Shown here: positions 19,401 through 29,070 of the stretch, piece by piece | Position numbering within the stretch: position 1 is the stretch's first letter | Layout of the letters: every line of letters begins with the position of its first letter | NCBI GenBank assembly: GCA_019155185.1 | Contig: CM032802.1 | Coordinates: 14,303,638-14,367,637, forward strand | Direction: 5' to 3' | Source of the DNA: Beaufortia kweichowensis | Taxonomy: Eukaryota; Chordata; Actinopteri; Cypriniformes; Gastromyzontidae | DNA: 64,000 bases | Position numbers and translations under genes: made by a program | The notes under the pieces: generated by a model | The model's database searches: none | Seen by the model: only the letters and a program-made list of their open reading frames with translations | Told to the model about the DNA's origin: nothing

Positions 19401-21950
19401 GAAATCTAAATCTGCGTTTTGAGAGAGACTGATTATGATTTATGAGGATTATTAAGTAATACAGTAATTTTCATGAATAGCGCAAATCACAATATGTAAA
19501 AAAATTTATCATTTCTAGACGATTTCGTGTAAGAGAGGTAAAACTGCGGTAAAACTCTAAAACTCGGTAAAATAATTTTTTGGTGAATGCACCTCACACA
19601 TCTTTCAGCTAAAGGTACTTTGGTACCAAGTCGAAACTAAAAAATAAAAAAAGCTGTTGGTTTTTAAAAAAGCGTTGCTATGGGCTCTGAATAAACATCC
19701 CAGTTCACAAAGAGAAAGAAAAAAGATTTGTGTTAAAAGGAGGAAACACTCACATATGAAGGAGCAGGTGAGTTTCAATTTATGTTTGCAATTGCATTAC
19801 GAATGTTAAAAACATATTTCAATGCAAATGTTGCCATTTGATACCATTTGCGTATGTAATGTTAGTATTAACGTGGCTAATGCTAATACAGGCAAGTGTT
19901 CTTATTAAACATTTAAACGCTTTAATAACTAAAAGATTAAAATAAAAAGGGGGACATAATGGGGTTTACTAATTTCACACCAGATGACCTACATATACAT
20001 AGTTCATATGTGGTTAATATCAGTCTGTCAGAAAAATGTCTGTTCATCAGGGTGTTTTTTTAAAACTATTATTTCAGCTGGTGCTAGTGATCTAACATTT
20101 AAAATGCATATATGTTAAGCCAGTTGTCTTACAGAAGTTTATTCTTTGTTTCTTTTACAGCAGAAGACTGAGGGGAATGATCATCATGACCCTAACATTT
20201 ACATTTATTCATTTAGCAGACGCTTTTATCCAAAGCGACTTACAAGTTACCAGTGGCACACTGGGAGCAATTAGGGGTAAGGTGTCTTGCTCAAGGGCAC
20301 CTCAGTTGTTTCCTGCTGGTACTGGGAATCGAACCAGTTGCTAGTCCAACGCCCTAACCACTAGGCTACAACTGCCCACTAACAAGTACGCACACACCCG
20401 CGCGCACACACACACACGCCCGTGCACACACACACACACACAATGGTTGCTAATGCTTTTCACACAGATAAAGTTGTTTAAGTTGTTTAATGTGTTTTGT
20501 TTAATATAATTTGTTTAATGTAAAAGTACTAGCCAATGGCAACTCAAGCTTCATTGTGTCCGTAGAGCGTTGATTAATTGACTGTCAAATAAAAAATAAT
20601 TATATAAAAACTTTACTACTGAGCTGGAATAGATGCCTTAACCCTGCATCAGTTAATGCAGGGTTAAGGCATCTATTCCAGCTCAGTAGTAGCATGTCTA
20701 AATTGACTGCTTAGCAAATAGTTTTTAATCAGGGCTTTCATTAGTAAAATTAGGTGTGTTCGTGATCGGTGTGTTAGTAAAAAAATAATTATCTTAATTT
20801 GATCAAAGTTTTACCACAAAACCTCTTCATACACTGTGTAAAACAGTACTGTTATAAAAAGGACATTTGCTAAATTTATTCTTTCTACATTTTAGATTTT
20901 ATCCCCAGCATCAGCATCCACAACCATCTCCAACACCACCATTGTCAGCAAAAAGACAATGTGTCCAGCAGCAAGTCACTTGCACACACTGTAGCATTCA
21001 AATAAACAACAAAAAAAAAAAACGTACAGGTTCATATTAACAGAAGACACAGTCAAAGGTAAATATTACAGCAAAAGACACCTATCATGCCAATGCATTG
21101 ATGCCAAAAATGACATCTTTCCTGTTAATGCATTATTCTTTAAGCCATGCTCTAATATACATGTTAAAAACAACATGGGGTGCAAGCCAAAATAATAATC
21201 TGTAAATTAGACGAATATAATGCAAAAGCTGCTAAATGAATTAATATAAATATTGATTGGTTTGCTTTGTAAAATACCCTTAAACATTTGTGTAAAAAGG
21301 TGTTGTATTTTTAAATATAGTTTTGATATTTATTATATTATATCTTCTTATAACATTTTGTCTAGATTAAAAATTTACATTTATTCATTTAGCAGACGAT
21401 TCCATCCAAAAAATCCAGCTCCACCTATTTGGCTCTATAGCGAGTACCACTTGTTATAAATGAGGCCCCATATCACAAGATATGACGCAAAACAGCTTCA
21501 AAACAGTCAAAACAGCGCTAAATATCAAGTTTTCTTTTACATTGTTGTGCAAACAAATTACCTATGCAGAAAATGTAGTTTAGTGTTTTGAGGAATTTCT
21601 TAGAAATCGCTTACTGCACCTTAAAACGCTGCTATCATAATAATACAAATTACAAATTACAAGCACAAGCAGAGAATTAAAACCAACATGTGAAAAAAAA
21701 ATGGGCATCACGAAATGTTGTATAAACGTTATACCTTGACTCTGTGAGATTTGACCAGATGCATATTCAGTGCTGGAGTGTTAGGCAAAATCTTCCCGCA
21801 TCCCTCTACAGTACACAGGATGTTAGTGCGCACTTCTCTGCTGAGTTCTGTGATGGAGGGCTTTATAAGCTCTCTGTCATTTAAGGGCAAATTACCGCAG
21901 CATTTCTGCATGTTGTGTTGGCTGTTATTGCTGACTGCAGAGGCAGCCAT
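8681..21950 (-). CDS. atmin: ATM interactor (ATMIN/ASCIZ), four coding exons
   Basis: This is a zinc-finger transcription factor that activates DYNLL1 (dynein light chain LC8) and, in mammals, cooperates with ATM in the DNA damage response. Joining 21950-21735, 11308-11183, 11017-10818 and 10415-8681 gives 758 codons, against about 823 aa in human. All junctions are GT-AG. Four zinc fingers lie near the N-terminus: C46/C51/H64/H69 across the exon 1 region, C93/C98/H115/H120 across exons 2-3, C127/C130/H143/C147 and C155/C157/H168/H174. The C-terminal half carries about ten TQT motifs plus several QTD motifs, the known DYNLL1-binding array through which LC8 represses ATMIN activity. An in-frame TGA two codons upstream of the first ATG fixes the start. 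Identity comes from strong recalled similarity to human ATMIN (for example EHR-x-PP-KKRKM) and from the cenpn neighbour. Intron 1 (10.4 kb) is inflated by transposons. Confidence 0.96.
10745..10770. repeat. poly(A) run in atmin intron 3
   Basis: A run of about 17 adenines sits in the 402-bp intron between exons 4 and 3. Confidence 0.85.
10818..11017 (-). CDS. atmin: atmin exon 3 (residues 115-181)
   Basis: This 200-bp exon runs from the acceptor ...GGTGCAG to the donor GTATGT. It supplies H115/H120 of finger 2 and all of fingers 3 and 4 (CTCGCPYASRAALLSHIYRTGH). It ends with two bases of the codon for R181. Confidence 0.95.
11183..11308 (-). CDS. atmin: atmin exon 2 (residues 73-114)
   Basis: This 126-bp exon is in phase 0 at both ends. 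The acceptor is ...TTACAG before 11308 and the donor is GTATTT after 11183. It encodes DGLVNPTIRKDL and the cysteine pair C93/C98 of the second finger, whose histidines are on exon 3. Confidence 0.95.
11309..12952. other. atmin intron 1, gene-free stretch
   Basis: This is AT-rich intronic sequence. A CACTGTAAAAAC-type start near 12254 hints at a degraded CACTA/EnSpm-like MITE, but no matching end was found. No coding signal is present. Confidence 0.4.
12953..13245. repeat. foldback (long imperfect inverted repeat)
   Basis: The left arm (about 12953-13062) and right arm (about 13135-13245) are imperfect reverse complements. GCAACAAAGAGTATAGAACC pairs with GGTTCCATACTCTTTGCTGG, and GGACAACAGCAATCCATCAC pairs with GTGATGGATTGCTGTTGTCC. 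The loop is about 70 bp. The ends could be those of a MITE; no target duplication was identified. Confidence 0.75.
14983..15081 (+). pseudogene. exon-like fragment of an unidentified fish gene family
   Basis: Between a plausible acceptor (...TCTAAAGTCAG) and a donor (GTAAGT), one frame is open and encodes PTEVRTLVFRGLPIMLRED and DSCFFKSCLV. I recall similar segments in unnamed proteins that are repeated many times in fish genomes, but cannot name the family. The next exon-like piece is at 15433. Confidence 0.45.
15179..15416. mobile_element. short MITE with 65-bp inverted ends
   Basis: TAGACCA...GTAAACAGCACTGGTCC at the left pairs with GGACCAGTGTTGTTTAC...TGGTCTA at the right. The element is flanked by TA (15177-15178, 15417-15418). 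It has no coding capacity and lies within the CACTG element. Confidence 0.65.
15790..16988 (+). mobile_element. hAT element (TAGGGATGGGTACCG ends), innermost layer
   Basis: TAGGGATGGGTACCG at the left and CGATACCCATCCCTA at the right are inverted repeats. The 8-bp target duplication GCTCGAAG is exact (15782-15789, 16989-16996). At 1,199 bp with only a BED-finger exon, it is a deletion derivative. Confidence 0.93.
16130..16340 (+). pseudogene. BED zinc-finger exon of a hAT transposase
   Basis: It starts MAERTKRSKVCLHFTRVDAD and ends at a donor (CTCAG|GTAAAT). The BED pattern is present with TCNKIL...NPSKHLSKVHH. The first zinc-binding Cys appears replaced (HYNTC where YNC-x-x-C would be expected). 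All later exons, including the catalytic core, are deleted. Confidence 0.75.
17897..18912 (-). pseudogene. Tc1 transposase (DDE), frameshifted and C-terminally altered
   Basis: This cut-and-paste transposase starts MGKTADLTVVQKT at 18912. An N-terminal paired-like helix-turn-helix (CSQSSVSKHI) is followed by catalytic blocks FSDESKF, FQQDLAPAHS and NPIENLWG, giving the DD34E triad. A single-base loss near 18515 separates the N-terminal frame (to about 18515) from the catalytic frame (from 18511). The original stop after ...GAPTKY was displaced by the nested element, so the frame now runs 14 residues into that element's terminal repeat (TENPNELIELKLIE). Both lesions make it inactive. Confidence 0.9.
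19222..20195. other. atmin intron 1, no gene seen
   Basis: AT-rich intronic sequence. A short stretch ending AAGGAGCAG|GTGAGT (19757-19775) looks like a plus-strand donor, but no supporting exon chain was found. Confidence 0.4.
20196..20377 (-). mobile_element. tRNA-derived SINE
   Basis: On the minus strand the head has tRNA-like boxes (TAGCCTAGTGGTTAGGG as box A and GGTTCGATTCCC as box B). The tail reads GTCGCTTTGGATAAAAGCGT followed by CTGCTAAATG. The same tail ends the LINE fragments at 39334-39650 and 40005-40265, which suggests those LINEs supply its retrotransposition machinery. Confidence 0.85.
20394..20443. repeat. (CA)n microsatellite
   Basis: An ACACAC tract with CGCG interruptions directly follows the SINE. 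Confidence 0.9.
20614..20691. repeat. perfect 36-bp inverted repeat hairpin, 6-nt loop
   Basis: The left arm 20614-20649 and right arm 20656-20691 are exact reverse complements, separated only by CAGTTA. The core contains AGATGCCTTAACCCTGCAT. It could fold into a 36-bp stem in either strand's transcript. No terminal features of a known transposon surround it. Confidence 0.92.
20692..21734. other. atmin intron 1, no gene seen
   Basis: AT-rich. A SINE-tail-like piece (TTTACATTTATTCATTTAGC) occurs at about 21374-21400. No coding signal was found. Confidence 0.4.
21735..21950 (-). CDS. atmin: atmin exon 1 (residues 1-72)
   Basis: The ATG at 21950 is preceded in frame by TGA one codon away, so no longer N-terminus is possible in this exon. 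The exon encodes the first C2H2 finger (C46, C51, H64, H69) and ends in ...SHRVK with the donor GTATAA immediately after 21735. It ends in phase 0. Confidence 0.95.
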
Positions 21951-22120
21951 GATTCAACGCGTAAAGAGAGAGCGCACACTATTACTTCCGGGAGACGTCG
22001 TCGGCAGCAACAATCACCCCAGCCAGAGCCATGGAGAGGTATGGCTCTGACGGACCTGTCCCAAATTACACACTTCATGTGGACTTCACGCTGTCTCGTG
22101 TGCTGAATTCCGCGTGCTCG
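21951..22120 (-). promoter_or_regulatory. atmin: atmin 5' UTR and promoter region
   Basis: Just upstream of the start codon the sequence becomes CpG-rich. Around 21985-22000, on the gene strand, it contains an ETS/NRF-type CCGGAAGT core next to GACGTC (CRE-like half sites). No TATA box is evident, as expected for a housekeeping-type promoter. The transcription start is not defined by the sequence alone. Confidence 0.45.
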
Positions 22121-22929
22121 TCTACGAGTCCCTAGAGTGTCCCATTCGCCATATTATCACTCGCAGTGTGCTCGCGAGCGCCGCCTTTGTGTCGTCGATT
22201 CGGACTTCAGCGAAGCCCGCACTGATGCATCCTCCAAACAAATGATCTACCCAGGAATCCTTGCGAATGCAAGGGACGGAGTTTCGTGGCTGTTTGATTT
22301 TCAGCGCATGGCTGAGAAAAGGATATTTTAATGTACGTTTTATTAAAAATTACAGAGATTAACATCATAAATAATTAAAAACATACATGTTCGAGAATCT
22401 CTAGCAGATTATCATTATTTAAGGTTCTATATATATCTTGACGGTTTATTGTAGTTTTCTATAAATTCTTCTTCTAATATAATAATAACAACAATTTGTA
22501 TATTATTATTCATATTATTGTTTTAATGAACGCTGTGCATATTAATTATTGCATTTTCAAATAAATAAATATACATAAGCAGGCAATATCTGTCCCAAAG
22601 GCAATATCTGTCTGGCACAAAACCAAACAACTAGGAAATGTCTTTTTATAGGGTGAACAACCCCCTGAAAATGTTTTAATTATTTTGCTGCCTGTACACG
22701 AATTAATGATCGATTTATTCCCCTTTAATCCTATGAAAACAGTGCCAGCTCTGTCTCTGATAGCGCAGCTTCTCTGCTTTGCTGATATTACCGTAAACAC
22801 GGTAATAAGCGCCACACAGTCGTTCTTTGACACATAATTGTCAAATGGTCTTTTCTAAGATTTAGTGGCCACAGCACAGTGAGGAGCAAATATCCGAGTA
22901 CAAGGTGTGTTAACTGATAGACTGTCATG
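22121..22929. other. upstream of atmin, no gene recognised
   Basis: A CpG-rich segment (22085-22330) has an open frame with no recognisable domain. AT-rich sequence follows. Confidence 0.4.
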
Positions 22930-23165
22930 ACATCCGTGTAGCTCTTTATTATAAATGCAATTCACATAATGTTTAACGCTTTCCTGTCTACTGTAAAAAG
23001 CATTTATCTCCAGCGAAAATAGTTCTTACAAAATTGTTTATGTAGATAAAGAGGTTATATAAACTAACATGTTGTTCAATATTTTGGAATTTATATTTCA
23101 TTGTTTTAATTTTTTTAAATTATTTTTTTAATAGTGGGGGCTAAGCCCCCACTATTAAAAACTTA
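22930..23165 (+). repeat. diverged copy of part of the 2,320-bp repeat unit
   Basis: This segment parallels 25250-25510 and 27570-27830 (TGTAGCTCTTTATTATAAATGCA, TTTATCTCCAGC, CATTGTTTTAA...) at clearly lower identity. It is therefore an older dispersed copy of the same repeat. Confidence 0.65.
23126..23162. repeat. 37-nt perfect hairpin with GGGGGCT stem
   Basis: TTTTTAATAGTGGGGGCT and AGCCCCCACTATTAAAAA are exact complements around a single A. It is at the end of the diverged repeat copy. Confidence 0.85.
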
Positions 23166-23914
23166 AGGATCCTACACTTAGCACGATAGAGCCACGCGAA
23201 TATGAGCGATGGCACGCAGGATTCAAAACAATAGATCCCTATTAAGCCCTTACACACTGCGCACGATGATTAGCACCATGTGAAAGCAGTTATTTCTGTC
23301 CCATCGCTCTGCGATGAAACACGCCGTCCACTTAGATTTGAGATTTAAGTCATGTCCCCGGAGCCGCAGTTGTTACACAAAAGAGCTACACGGTGGCGCT
23401 GAAGCACAGACAGCTGTTAAAACCAATGTTAATGTAACCGTATGCTTCTGTAGTCTGCGTTGTGTTGAAATTTAGTGAAGAACGACAGGAAAGCGCTGGA
23501 TTGGGTCTGCAAAAAGAATATATTTTATATAGACAGGCCGTCACGACAACTTCGGCTCACACATCGGTAACACTCGTTCGGGAGAAAGATAGAAAAGACC
23601 GCTAAAAGAGCAATAAGGCAGGTACGGCTGCTTGGGCGGAACCACTTTGTTGTAAAAGGGGGGGGGGAGGAACCATCCCCTCCTTACAGACACCTTTTAA
23701 TGTATTTATAGAAACACTGGTTTATACAATTGTAAAACAACATTAAATGCATATTAACAGGAAAATCTTGTGAAATTAAACCATTTTAACCTCGTTACAT
23801 AAACACTGCAGAGAAATGTTAGAGCATTAGACAAATAGCAACAAAATGCACCAGAGCGGCTTGTATTCAAAAGACACAAACGTTTCTTTTAATGTGGCTT
23901 AAAATGAGCTTTGG
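23166..23914. other. no gene recognised
   Basis: Intergenic sequence between atmin and cenpn, with a G-run at about 23656-23670. No coding region or transposon ends were seen. Confidence 0.4.
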
Positions 23915-26234
23915 CATCCACCAGTGATTATACTCCAAGCCACAAGTAAAACGAGCCCACCCCCTGCAGCCCAGACTGCATTTGTGATGTAAGAGATGCC
24001 GAATTCATTTGCATACGATCAGCCCTGAATCTACAAAAACACTATTGCTTTGTTGGCTCCACCCACTGGCACTGGGTGCGAAACCAGTCCTCGCTTGACA
24101 GAGCACCACCACTGAGGATGTGCGAAATGTCAGCCATAACGTGCACTTTGGCAGCATGCAAGACAAGAGATGCAACTTTGAGGGAGACAGTGGGGCTTAA
24201 AATGAGGCTTTTTACATCACCACGTATCTCTATTGCAGACATTCATCTTAAAAGTTTATTATTAATGGTTAGTGGCGCCACCTATTGTGCAAATGTGAAT
24301 TAGCAGAAGACGAATAATCGTTTCGCGTCCAGTGTAAAGGACAGGCTCTTTGGCAATTCGCATCGCTTAATCGTATTGTTTCCAATATGAAAAGGCCTTT
24401 AGAATCCCCCTGGCCAGGACTGTAGTTCCACCCAGAGACCTGCACCAAAGTTAGGAAGAGAGAGAGCTAATAATTGCAGTATGAAGTTTAGCATAATGTG
24501 CAGTGACACGGATTAAATGACAGGTAGTTGAGAGGATGATGCCTGTGGAAAAAAACGCTTTTAGTTCATAGAAATTCCGTAGCTATTTCTTTTTTAAAGA
24601 ACTGTAAACAACATGGTTGTACAGTGCAAACTATGCCTTTCAGCTACAAAAACGTTATTTATCAAAGTACTGAACATCCAACCTAAAGAAGCATTTGCAG
24701 GTAGACAAGTATGAAATCATGTCAGCTAAAATGCCATGTTTGCTAGTGCTTAAAAATTCTATGGTTTGTATGATCGCAGTTTAAGTTTTCTAGTGGTTCT
24801 GGAAACTATAGAAATAAACAGTCGTCAACCCACAATGTCCCTTTTGAATCTCTGGTTTTTGAAAAATTAGATTTTAAAAACAGTTTTATTGTTGAGACCT
24901 ATTCAAAAGTATGGAACATGTAATAATAATTAAATAATGAAAAATGCATGTAAAAATTTTTTTTTAAAAGATTTTTATTTTTTTCATATTAGCAGAGCAT
25001 TAAGCTACAACATAGTTCCATCTATATGATATTTTCTTAAATTGGTTATATTTTGCATCAAATATTTTACATTTGGACCAAATCCCTAATAAATGCAAGG
25101 TTTTTCATATTATTTGACTGTATTTACAGTATATATGTGACCTTAAAGGAATCCATAAGTAATTAGATTACATTACATTTATATTTTGATGCTTAGATTA
25201 GGTTGTATCACTGTGTGTGATATGAACAAATGCGGCTCAAAATGGCTGTTTAAATACATCTGTGTAGTTCTTTATTATAAATGCAGTTTACATAATGCGT
25301 TTCAATTCTATAGGTGCTTTCCTTTCCACTGTAAAATATGTGTTCATCCAGCGCACTATTTATCTCCAGCAATAATAGAGTTCTTACCCAATTGTTTATG
25401 TAGCTAAATGAACTAACATGATGTTCAATATTTTGAAATTTACATTTCATTGTTTTCAACTTTTATATGTTTTAATCACACCCTCATTGGGGACTGAGCC
25501 CCCCTAATATTACAAACTTAGAATTGCCCTTGCTGAAAATTAAGTATCGTCGTCATCTAAGCTTTTGCAGGCGATTTTTAGCAACTGCAGCGCCTTACCT
25601 AAGCGGCTGGTCTTATATTGCTCTTGCAGTACTATGATGGCATAAATCAATCGCACATCTCTGCCATCTCACTTGAAATACATAGGTAAATCTAGGTTTA
25701 ATGTATTATTCTCAATTGTACCCTATTTTATCTAGTGCCTTCTCTATTTAAACAAACCAGTAATCTAGCCATCATAAGTTGTGCACTGAAAACGTGTGTG
25801 GGGTTTTACAGCACCGGTGACTTAAATTGTTGGTAAGCTCTGTTTTGTGTTAAAGTCTTATACTAACCAAAACTCCTTTCTTCTTTATTGGCAATTCACA
25901 TTCTTTAATAGAGCATTACTGCCATCTATTGTGGGTCATGGATAAGCCTTAAATCTCCCCAGACCTATCAGGACTCAAGTTTTCAATTTGCTGAGTGTTC
26001 AGCTCCTCCATCTACAGCCCAAGTCTCTCACAGTCCAGAGAAGAGGAATAATAATAATAACTGTTTTTGAAGAAAATGTGAAGTGGTGCTTGCCGTGGCA
26101 AAACTCAGACCGCAATATTACAATGATGCTAAAGTTTTAGCACCCTCATGTTTCTACGATGTTCTGATGCACAGATATAGGTGTTTTAATATGGTTGTTA
26201 GGGTAATCTGTTTAGGTGCTAGGGAGAGACTTGT
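23915..26234. repeat. 2,320-bp tandem repeat, copy A
   Basis: It begins CATCCACCAGTGATTATACT and is repeated at an exact offset of 2,320 bp by copy B. Differences are few (for example CAGACTGC against CAGTGGCTGC, and CCTAAGCGG against CCAAAGCGG). Short ORFs within it are conserved only because the DNA is nearly identical. Confidence 0.93.
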
Positions 26235-28554
26235 CATCCACCAGTGATTATACTCCAAGCCACAAGTAAAACAAGCCCACCCCCTGCAGCCCAGTGGCTG
26301 CATTTGTGATGTAAGAGATGCCGAATTCATTTGCATACGATCAGCCCGGAATCAACAAAAACACTATCGCTTTGTTGGCTCCACCCACTGGCACCGCATG
26401 CGAAACCAGTCCTCGCTTGACAGAGCACCACCACTGAGGATGTGCGAAATGTCAGCCATAACGTGCACTTTGGCAGCATGCAAGACAAGAGATGCAACTT
26501 TGAGGGAGACAGTGGGGCTTAAAATGAGGCTTTTTACATCACCACGTATCTCTATTGCAGACATTCATCTTAAAAGTTTATTATTAATGGTTAGTGGCGC
26601 CACCTATTGTGCAAATGTGAATTAGCAGAAGACGAATAATCGTTTCGCGTCCAGTGTAAAGGACAGGCTCTTTGGCAATTCGCATCGCTTAATCGTATTG
26701 TTTCCAATATGAAAAGGCCTTTAGAATCCCCCTGGCCAGGACTGTAGTTCCACCCAGAGACCTGCACCAAAGTTAGGAAGAGAGAGAGCTAATAATTGCA
26801 GTATGAAGTTTAGCATAATGTGCAGTGACACGGATTAAATGACAGGTAGTTGAGAGGATGATGCCTGTGGAAAAAAACGCTTTTAGTTCATAGAAATTCC
26901 GTAGCTATTTCTTTTTTAAAGAACTGTAAACAACATGGTTGTACAGTGCAAACTATGCCTTTCAGCTACAAAAACGTTATTTATCAAAGTACTGAACATC
27001 CAACCTAAAGAAGCATTTGCAGGTAGACAAGTATGAAATCATGTCAGCTAAAATGCCATGTTTGCTAGTGCTTAAAAATTCTATGGTTTGTATGATCGCA
27101 GTTTAAGTTTTCTAGTGGTTCTGGAAACTATAGAAATAAACAGTCGTCAACCCACAATGTCCCTTTTGAATCTCTGGTTTTTGAAAAATTAGATTTTAAA
27201 ACAGTTTTATTGTTGAGACCTATTCAAAAGTATGGAACATGTAATAATAATTAAATAATGAAAAATGCATGTAAAAATTTTTTTTAAAAGATTTTTATTT
27301 TTTTCATATTAGCAGAGCATTAAGCTACAACATAGTTCCATCTATATGATATTTTCTTAAATTGGTTATATTTTGCATCAAATATTTTACATTTGGACCA
27401 AATCCCTAATAAATGCAAGGTTTTTCATATTATTTGACTGTATTTACAGTATATATGTGACCTTAAAGGAATCCATAAGTAATTAGATTACATTACATTT
27501 ATATTTTGATGCTTAGATTAGGTTGTATCACTGTGTGTGATATGAACAAATGCGGCTCAAAATGGCTGTTTAAATACATCTGTGTAGTTCTTTATTATAA
27601 ATGCAGTTTACATAATGCGTTTCAATTCTATAGGTGCTTTCCTTTCCACTGTAAAATATGTGTTCATCCAGCGCACTATTTATCTCCAGCAATAATAGAG
27701 TTCTTACCCAATTGTTTATGTAGCTAAATGAACTAACATGATGTTCAATATTTTGAAATTTACATTTCATTGTTTTCAACTTTTATATGTTTTAATCACA
27801 CCCTCATTGGGGACTGAGCCCCCCTAATATTACAAACTTAGAATTGCCCTTGCTGAAAATTAAGTATCGTCGTCATCTAAGCTTTTGCAGGCGATTTTTA
27901 GCAACTGCAGCGCCTTACCAAAGCGGCTGGTCTTATATTGCTCTTGCAGTACTATGATGGCATAAATCAATCGCACATCTCTGCCATCTCACTTGAAATA
28001 CATAGGTAAATCTAGGTTTAATGTATTATTCTCAATTGTACCCTATTTTATCTAGTGCCTTCTCTATTTAAACAAACCAGTAATCTAGCCATCATAAGTT
28101 GTGCACTGAAAACGTGTGTGGGGTTTTACAGCACCGGTGACTTAAATTGTTGGTAAGCTCTGTTTTGTGTTAAAGTCTTATACTAACCAAAACTCCTTTC
28201 TTCTTTATTGGCAATTCACATTCTTTAATAGAGCATTACTGCCATCTATTGTGGGTCATGGATAAGCCTTAAATCTCCCCAGACCTATCAGGACTCAAGT
28301 TTTCAATTTGCTGAGTGTTCAGCTCCTCCATCTACAGCCCAAGTCTCTCACAGTCCAGAGAAGAGGAATAATAATAATAACTGTTTTTGAAGAAAATGTG
28401 AAGTGGTGCTTGCCGTGGCAAAACTCAGACCGCAATATTACAATGATGCTAAAGTTTTAGCACCCTCATGTTTCTACGATGTTCTGATGCACAGATATAG
28501 GTGTTTTAATATGGTTGTTAGGGTAATCTGTTTAGGTGCTAGGGAGAGACTTGT
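26235..28554. repeat. 2,320-bp tandem repeat, copy B
   Basis: Near-identical to copy A. The junction preceding the unit reads AGGGAGAGACTTGT in both the A/B and B/C joins, as expected for unequal exchange or replication slippage. Confidence 0.93.
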
Positions 28555-28838
28555 CATCCACCAGTGATTATACTCCAAGCCACAAGTAAAACAAGCCCAC
28601 CCCCTGCAGCCCAGTGGCTGCATTTGTGATGTAAGAGATGCCGAATTCATTTGCATACGATCAGCCCGGAATCAACAAAAACACTATCGCTTTGTTGGCT
28701 CCACCCACTGGCACCGCATGCGAAACCAGTCCTCGCTTGACAGAGCACCACCACTGAGGATGTGCGAAATGTCAGCCATAACGTGCACTTTGGCAGCGTG
28801 CAAGACAAGAGATGCAACTTTGAGGGAGACAGTGGGGC
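28555..28838. repeat. tandem repeat, partial copy C
   Basis: The first 284 bp of the unit are repeated a third time. Homology ends after GACAGTGGGGC, and sequence containing a THAP-like pseudogene follows. Confidence 0.9.
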
Positions 28839-28864
28839 ATTTACAGAGTTGTAAGAGCAGTAAG

Positions 28865-29070
28865 ATGTCAGCAAAATGCTGTGCTGTTCCTGATTGTGGG
28901 AAATGAACATCTTTGCACAAACTTCCAAAGGATCCAGAGGAAAGGAAAAAATGGATTCTGTTTATTTTTACAGAATTACAATAAAGAATGTCGATCCGGA
29001 ATTACAAGCACGTTCAGCGCATTTTACCACCAAATGTTTTCTGAACAAGGGCACAATACGATGCTAGCTT
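28865..29070 (+). pseudogene. THAP-domain pseudogene fragment
   Basis: It begins MSAKCCAVPDCG (the C-x4-C start of a THAP domain) and continues, across an internal stop and a frameshift, with KLPKDPEERKKWI, then VDPELQARSAHFTTKCF and LNKG. The final CF-x-N-x-G block is typical of THAP. It immediately follows the tandem repeat, so the repeat unit may be the body of the same transposon. THAP domains occur in P elements and in some PIF/ISL2EU-type transposons. Confidence 0.65.

Noticed and set aside
20614..20691. Annotation of the perfect hairpin as a microRNA gene.
   Set aside because: Perfect 36-bp arms without mismatches are unlike most animal precursors, and no seed family was recognised. 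Kept only as a repeat and a finding.
19740..20990. Possible plus-strand spliced gene inside atmin intron 1 (GCAG|GTGAGT near 19770, TTTACAG near 20160, another acceptor near 20893).
   Set aside because: Splice-like motifs occur, but the peptides are short, unrecognised and run into a SINE and stop codons.
22137..22331. 64-codon open frame in the CpG-rich region upstream of atmin.
   Set aside because: Open frames are expected in CpG-rich promoter sequence. No domain or splice context supports coding.
24042..28928. Repeated small ORFs of 60-93 codons in the 2,320-bp units.
   Set aside because: They recur only because the DNA is duplicated. They show no domain, and the diverged copy at 22930 does not preserve a frame.
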